A DNA stretch of 64,000 nt, taken from assembly GCA_024347235.1 (NCBI GenBank), contig AP025283.1, positions 2,108,001 through 2,172,000 on the forward strand, read 5' to 3'. The notes under the pieces were generated by a model that ran no database searches, was not told the origin of the DNA, and worked only from the letters and a program-made list of their open reading frames with translations. Shown here one piece after another: positions 62,557 to 64,000 of this stretch. How positions within the stretch are numbered: the first letter of the stretch is position 1; every line of letters begins with the position of its first letter. This DNA comes from Aliamphritea spongicola. Lineage in GTDB: Bacteria > Pseudomonadota > Gammaproteobacteria > Pseudomonadales > Balneatricaceae. The position numbers were made by a program, and so were the translations under genes.

Positions 62557-64000
62557 ATGGCTTCACAAAAATACCTACCTCAGTGATGCGCTTAACCTCG
62601 TTCGTGGTGCATTCTTCTCTGTAGCAGGCTTCAGCTGCTGCATAAACCTCCTGATGCTTGTCCCGGTTATTTACATGTTGCAGGTATATGACCGGGTGGT
62701 TACCAGTGGCAGCCTCAGTACCTTGCTGATGTTAACCCTGATCATGGTTGCCTTGCTGCTTGCAATGGGGTGTCTGGAATGGTGCCGCTCAAAGATTCTG
62801 ATCCGCGCCGGTGCCCGTTTCGACCGTTTACTGGCGGCTAAAACCTTTGACGTCGGGTTTAAGCAGTCATTGTATTCCGGGGCCGCAATAACACCGCTGG
62901 CAGTATTCAGGACCTCAACGGGTTACGTAGTTTTATGTCCGGTAACGCATTGTTTGCATTCTTCGATGCCCCTGGATGCCCGTTTATATCGGTGTGATGT
63001 TTATATTCCATCCTTTGTATGGCTGGGTAGCGGTGTTCAGCGCGATAGTGCTGGGGGTGCTGGCTGTCATTAATGAAAAGCTTACCCGGAACCTGTTACA
63101 GGAAGCCGGTAAAGAAGTCAGCCTGGCCAACGAATCAGTGACCCGTACCTTGTCAAACGCTGAAGTGATTGAGTCCATGGGCATGCTTGGCCGTTTGCGT
63201 CAGCGCTGGCTGATGCGGCAGGACAAAGTCTTGCTATGGCAGAGCCGTGCGGCAGAGCGGGGTGCCAGCATTGCCTCGGTATCTAAAACCATCCGGATTA
63301 CGGTTCAGTCGCTGATCCTGGGGCTGGGAGCCTATCTGGTGATTCAGCAGGAAATTACCCCGGGCCTGATGGTTGCCGGTTCTATTCTGCTAGGCCGTGC
63401 CCTGGCTCCGATTGATCAGATGATTGGTGCCTGGAAAGGCTTTGTGATGGCGCGTTCGCAATATAACCGGCTGCGTGACGGCTTACAGAAACTGCTCCCG
63501 GAGCAGGAAAATATGGCGCTGCCAACCCCTGTTGGTGAAGTGAGCATTGAGCATTTATCTGTGACACCGCCCGGTGCAGCCAGCCCTATTCTTAAAGATA
63601 TTTCCTTAAAGGCATCTCCCGGAGAGGTGTGGGGAATACTGGGGCCAAGTGGTGCAGGAAAGTCTTCACTGGCCAGAGCCTTGCTGGGGATCTGGCCACC
63701 CTCTGCCGGTAAGGTACGGCTTGATCATGCGGATATATTTACCTGGGACAGAGAGGCGCTGGGGCCAGCGTCGGATATCTGCCACAGGATATAGAACTGT
63801 TTGATGGCACCGTAAGTGAGAATATCTCTCGCTTCGGTGAGATCGATTCTGAGCAGGTTGTGCAGGCGGCTCAGATCGCCGGGATGCATGAAATGATATT
63901 GTCCTTTCATGATGGCTATGACACCCGGATCGGTAAAGACGGCCTGATGCTTTCAGGCGGGCAGAGGCAAAGGCTTGGTCTGGCACGGGCTATTTACGGA
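62557..64000 (+). CDS. PrtD-type type I secretion ABC transporter (partial, frameshifted)
   Basis: The window ends inside this gene. An ABC half-transporter with about six membrane helices ([37 protein letters not shown]) and an ATPase with Walker [10 protein letters not shown] (around 63640) and signature [14 protein letters not shown] (around 63955). It lacks the N-terminal C39-like domain of HlyB and is close to PrtD/LapB-type exporters. Frameshifts near 62570, 62900 and 63770. It should export the RTX protein together with a membrane-fusion protein and outer-membrane channel, not seen in the window. Confidence 0.87.

Overview
The window is about 64 kb of bacterial chromosome of roughly 52-54% G+C (estimated by eye). 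It resembles a marine gammaproteobacterium of the Oceanospirillales type. The reasons are an exosortase-linked exopolysaccharide (EPS) locus, betaine uptake and demethylation genes, a CPA1 Na+/H+ antiporter, a GGDEF/EAL module and a type I secreted RTX protein. No rRNA, tRNA, CRISPR array, phage or insertion sequence was recognised. The genus cannot be fixed from the sequence alone.

Almost every long gene is interrupted by one or more single-base frameshifts. I count about 80. Nearly all those I resolved by hand are repaired by adding one base to an existing homopolymer, and a few by removing one. This is very probably homopolymer miscalling in the assembly, so broken genes are given as whole CDS spans with frameshift positions and repaired lengths. 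manC, a metallo-beta-lactamase-fold gene, a VOC gene, nhaP-like, gbcB-like and tyrS are intact.

Region 1 (1-14011) is an EPS and protein-sorting locus: Wzz/GumC-like chain-length protein, lipoprotein, glycosyltransferases, hexapeptide acetyltransferase, a GlmS, an O-antigen-ligase-like protein, a Wzx-like flippase, a DUF4114 surface protein with a C-terminal membrane anchor, an exosortase and a sugar-nucleotide epimerase. Six transcription units each have a well-formed sigma-54 (-24/-12) promoter. All are preceded by a shared palindrome, TTCGCA-N3-TGCGAA, at 5 positions, which looks like the site of one enhancer-binding protein. This is the clearest new regulatory system in the window.

Region 2 (14153-20216) is a signalling island: REC-GGDEF-EAL, REC with a degenerate HD-GYP domain, a PhnD-like periplasmic binding protein and a sensor kinase. 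Region 3 (20372-26734) holds an HxlR/GFA divergon with two matching operators, a Cds1-like PLP enzyme, ManC, an MBL-fold protein, a VOC protein and an NhaP-type antiporter whose ribosome binding site lies in a hairpin.

Region 4 (26815-53175) is catabolic. It has a ProVWX betaine transporter, a GlxA/GbdR-like regulator, an MmgE/PrpD protein, a 2-oxoglutarate oxygenase and a Stc2/GbcA-type Rieske demethylase. Divergent from these are a LysR gene, a DapA-family lyase, an aldehyde dehydrogenase, an FAD amine oxidase and a GbcB-like reductase. Together they suggest a route for a quaternary or cyclic betaine. Two more LysR genes, a D-2-hydroxyacid dehydrogenase, two SDRs, a SnoaL-like protein, a class III aminotransferase and tyrS follow.

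Region 5 (53173-64000) has a LuxR-type regulator divergent from a roughly 2460-residue HlyA-like RTX protein with unusual PA14-like and jelly-roll-like extensions. Its HlyC acyltransferase and a PrtD-type type I ABC transporter follow, the latter cut by the window end.
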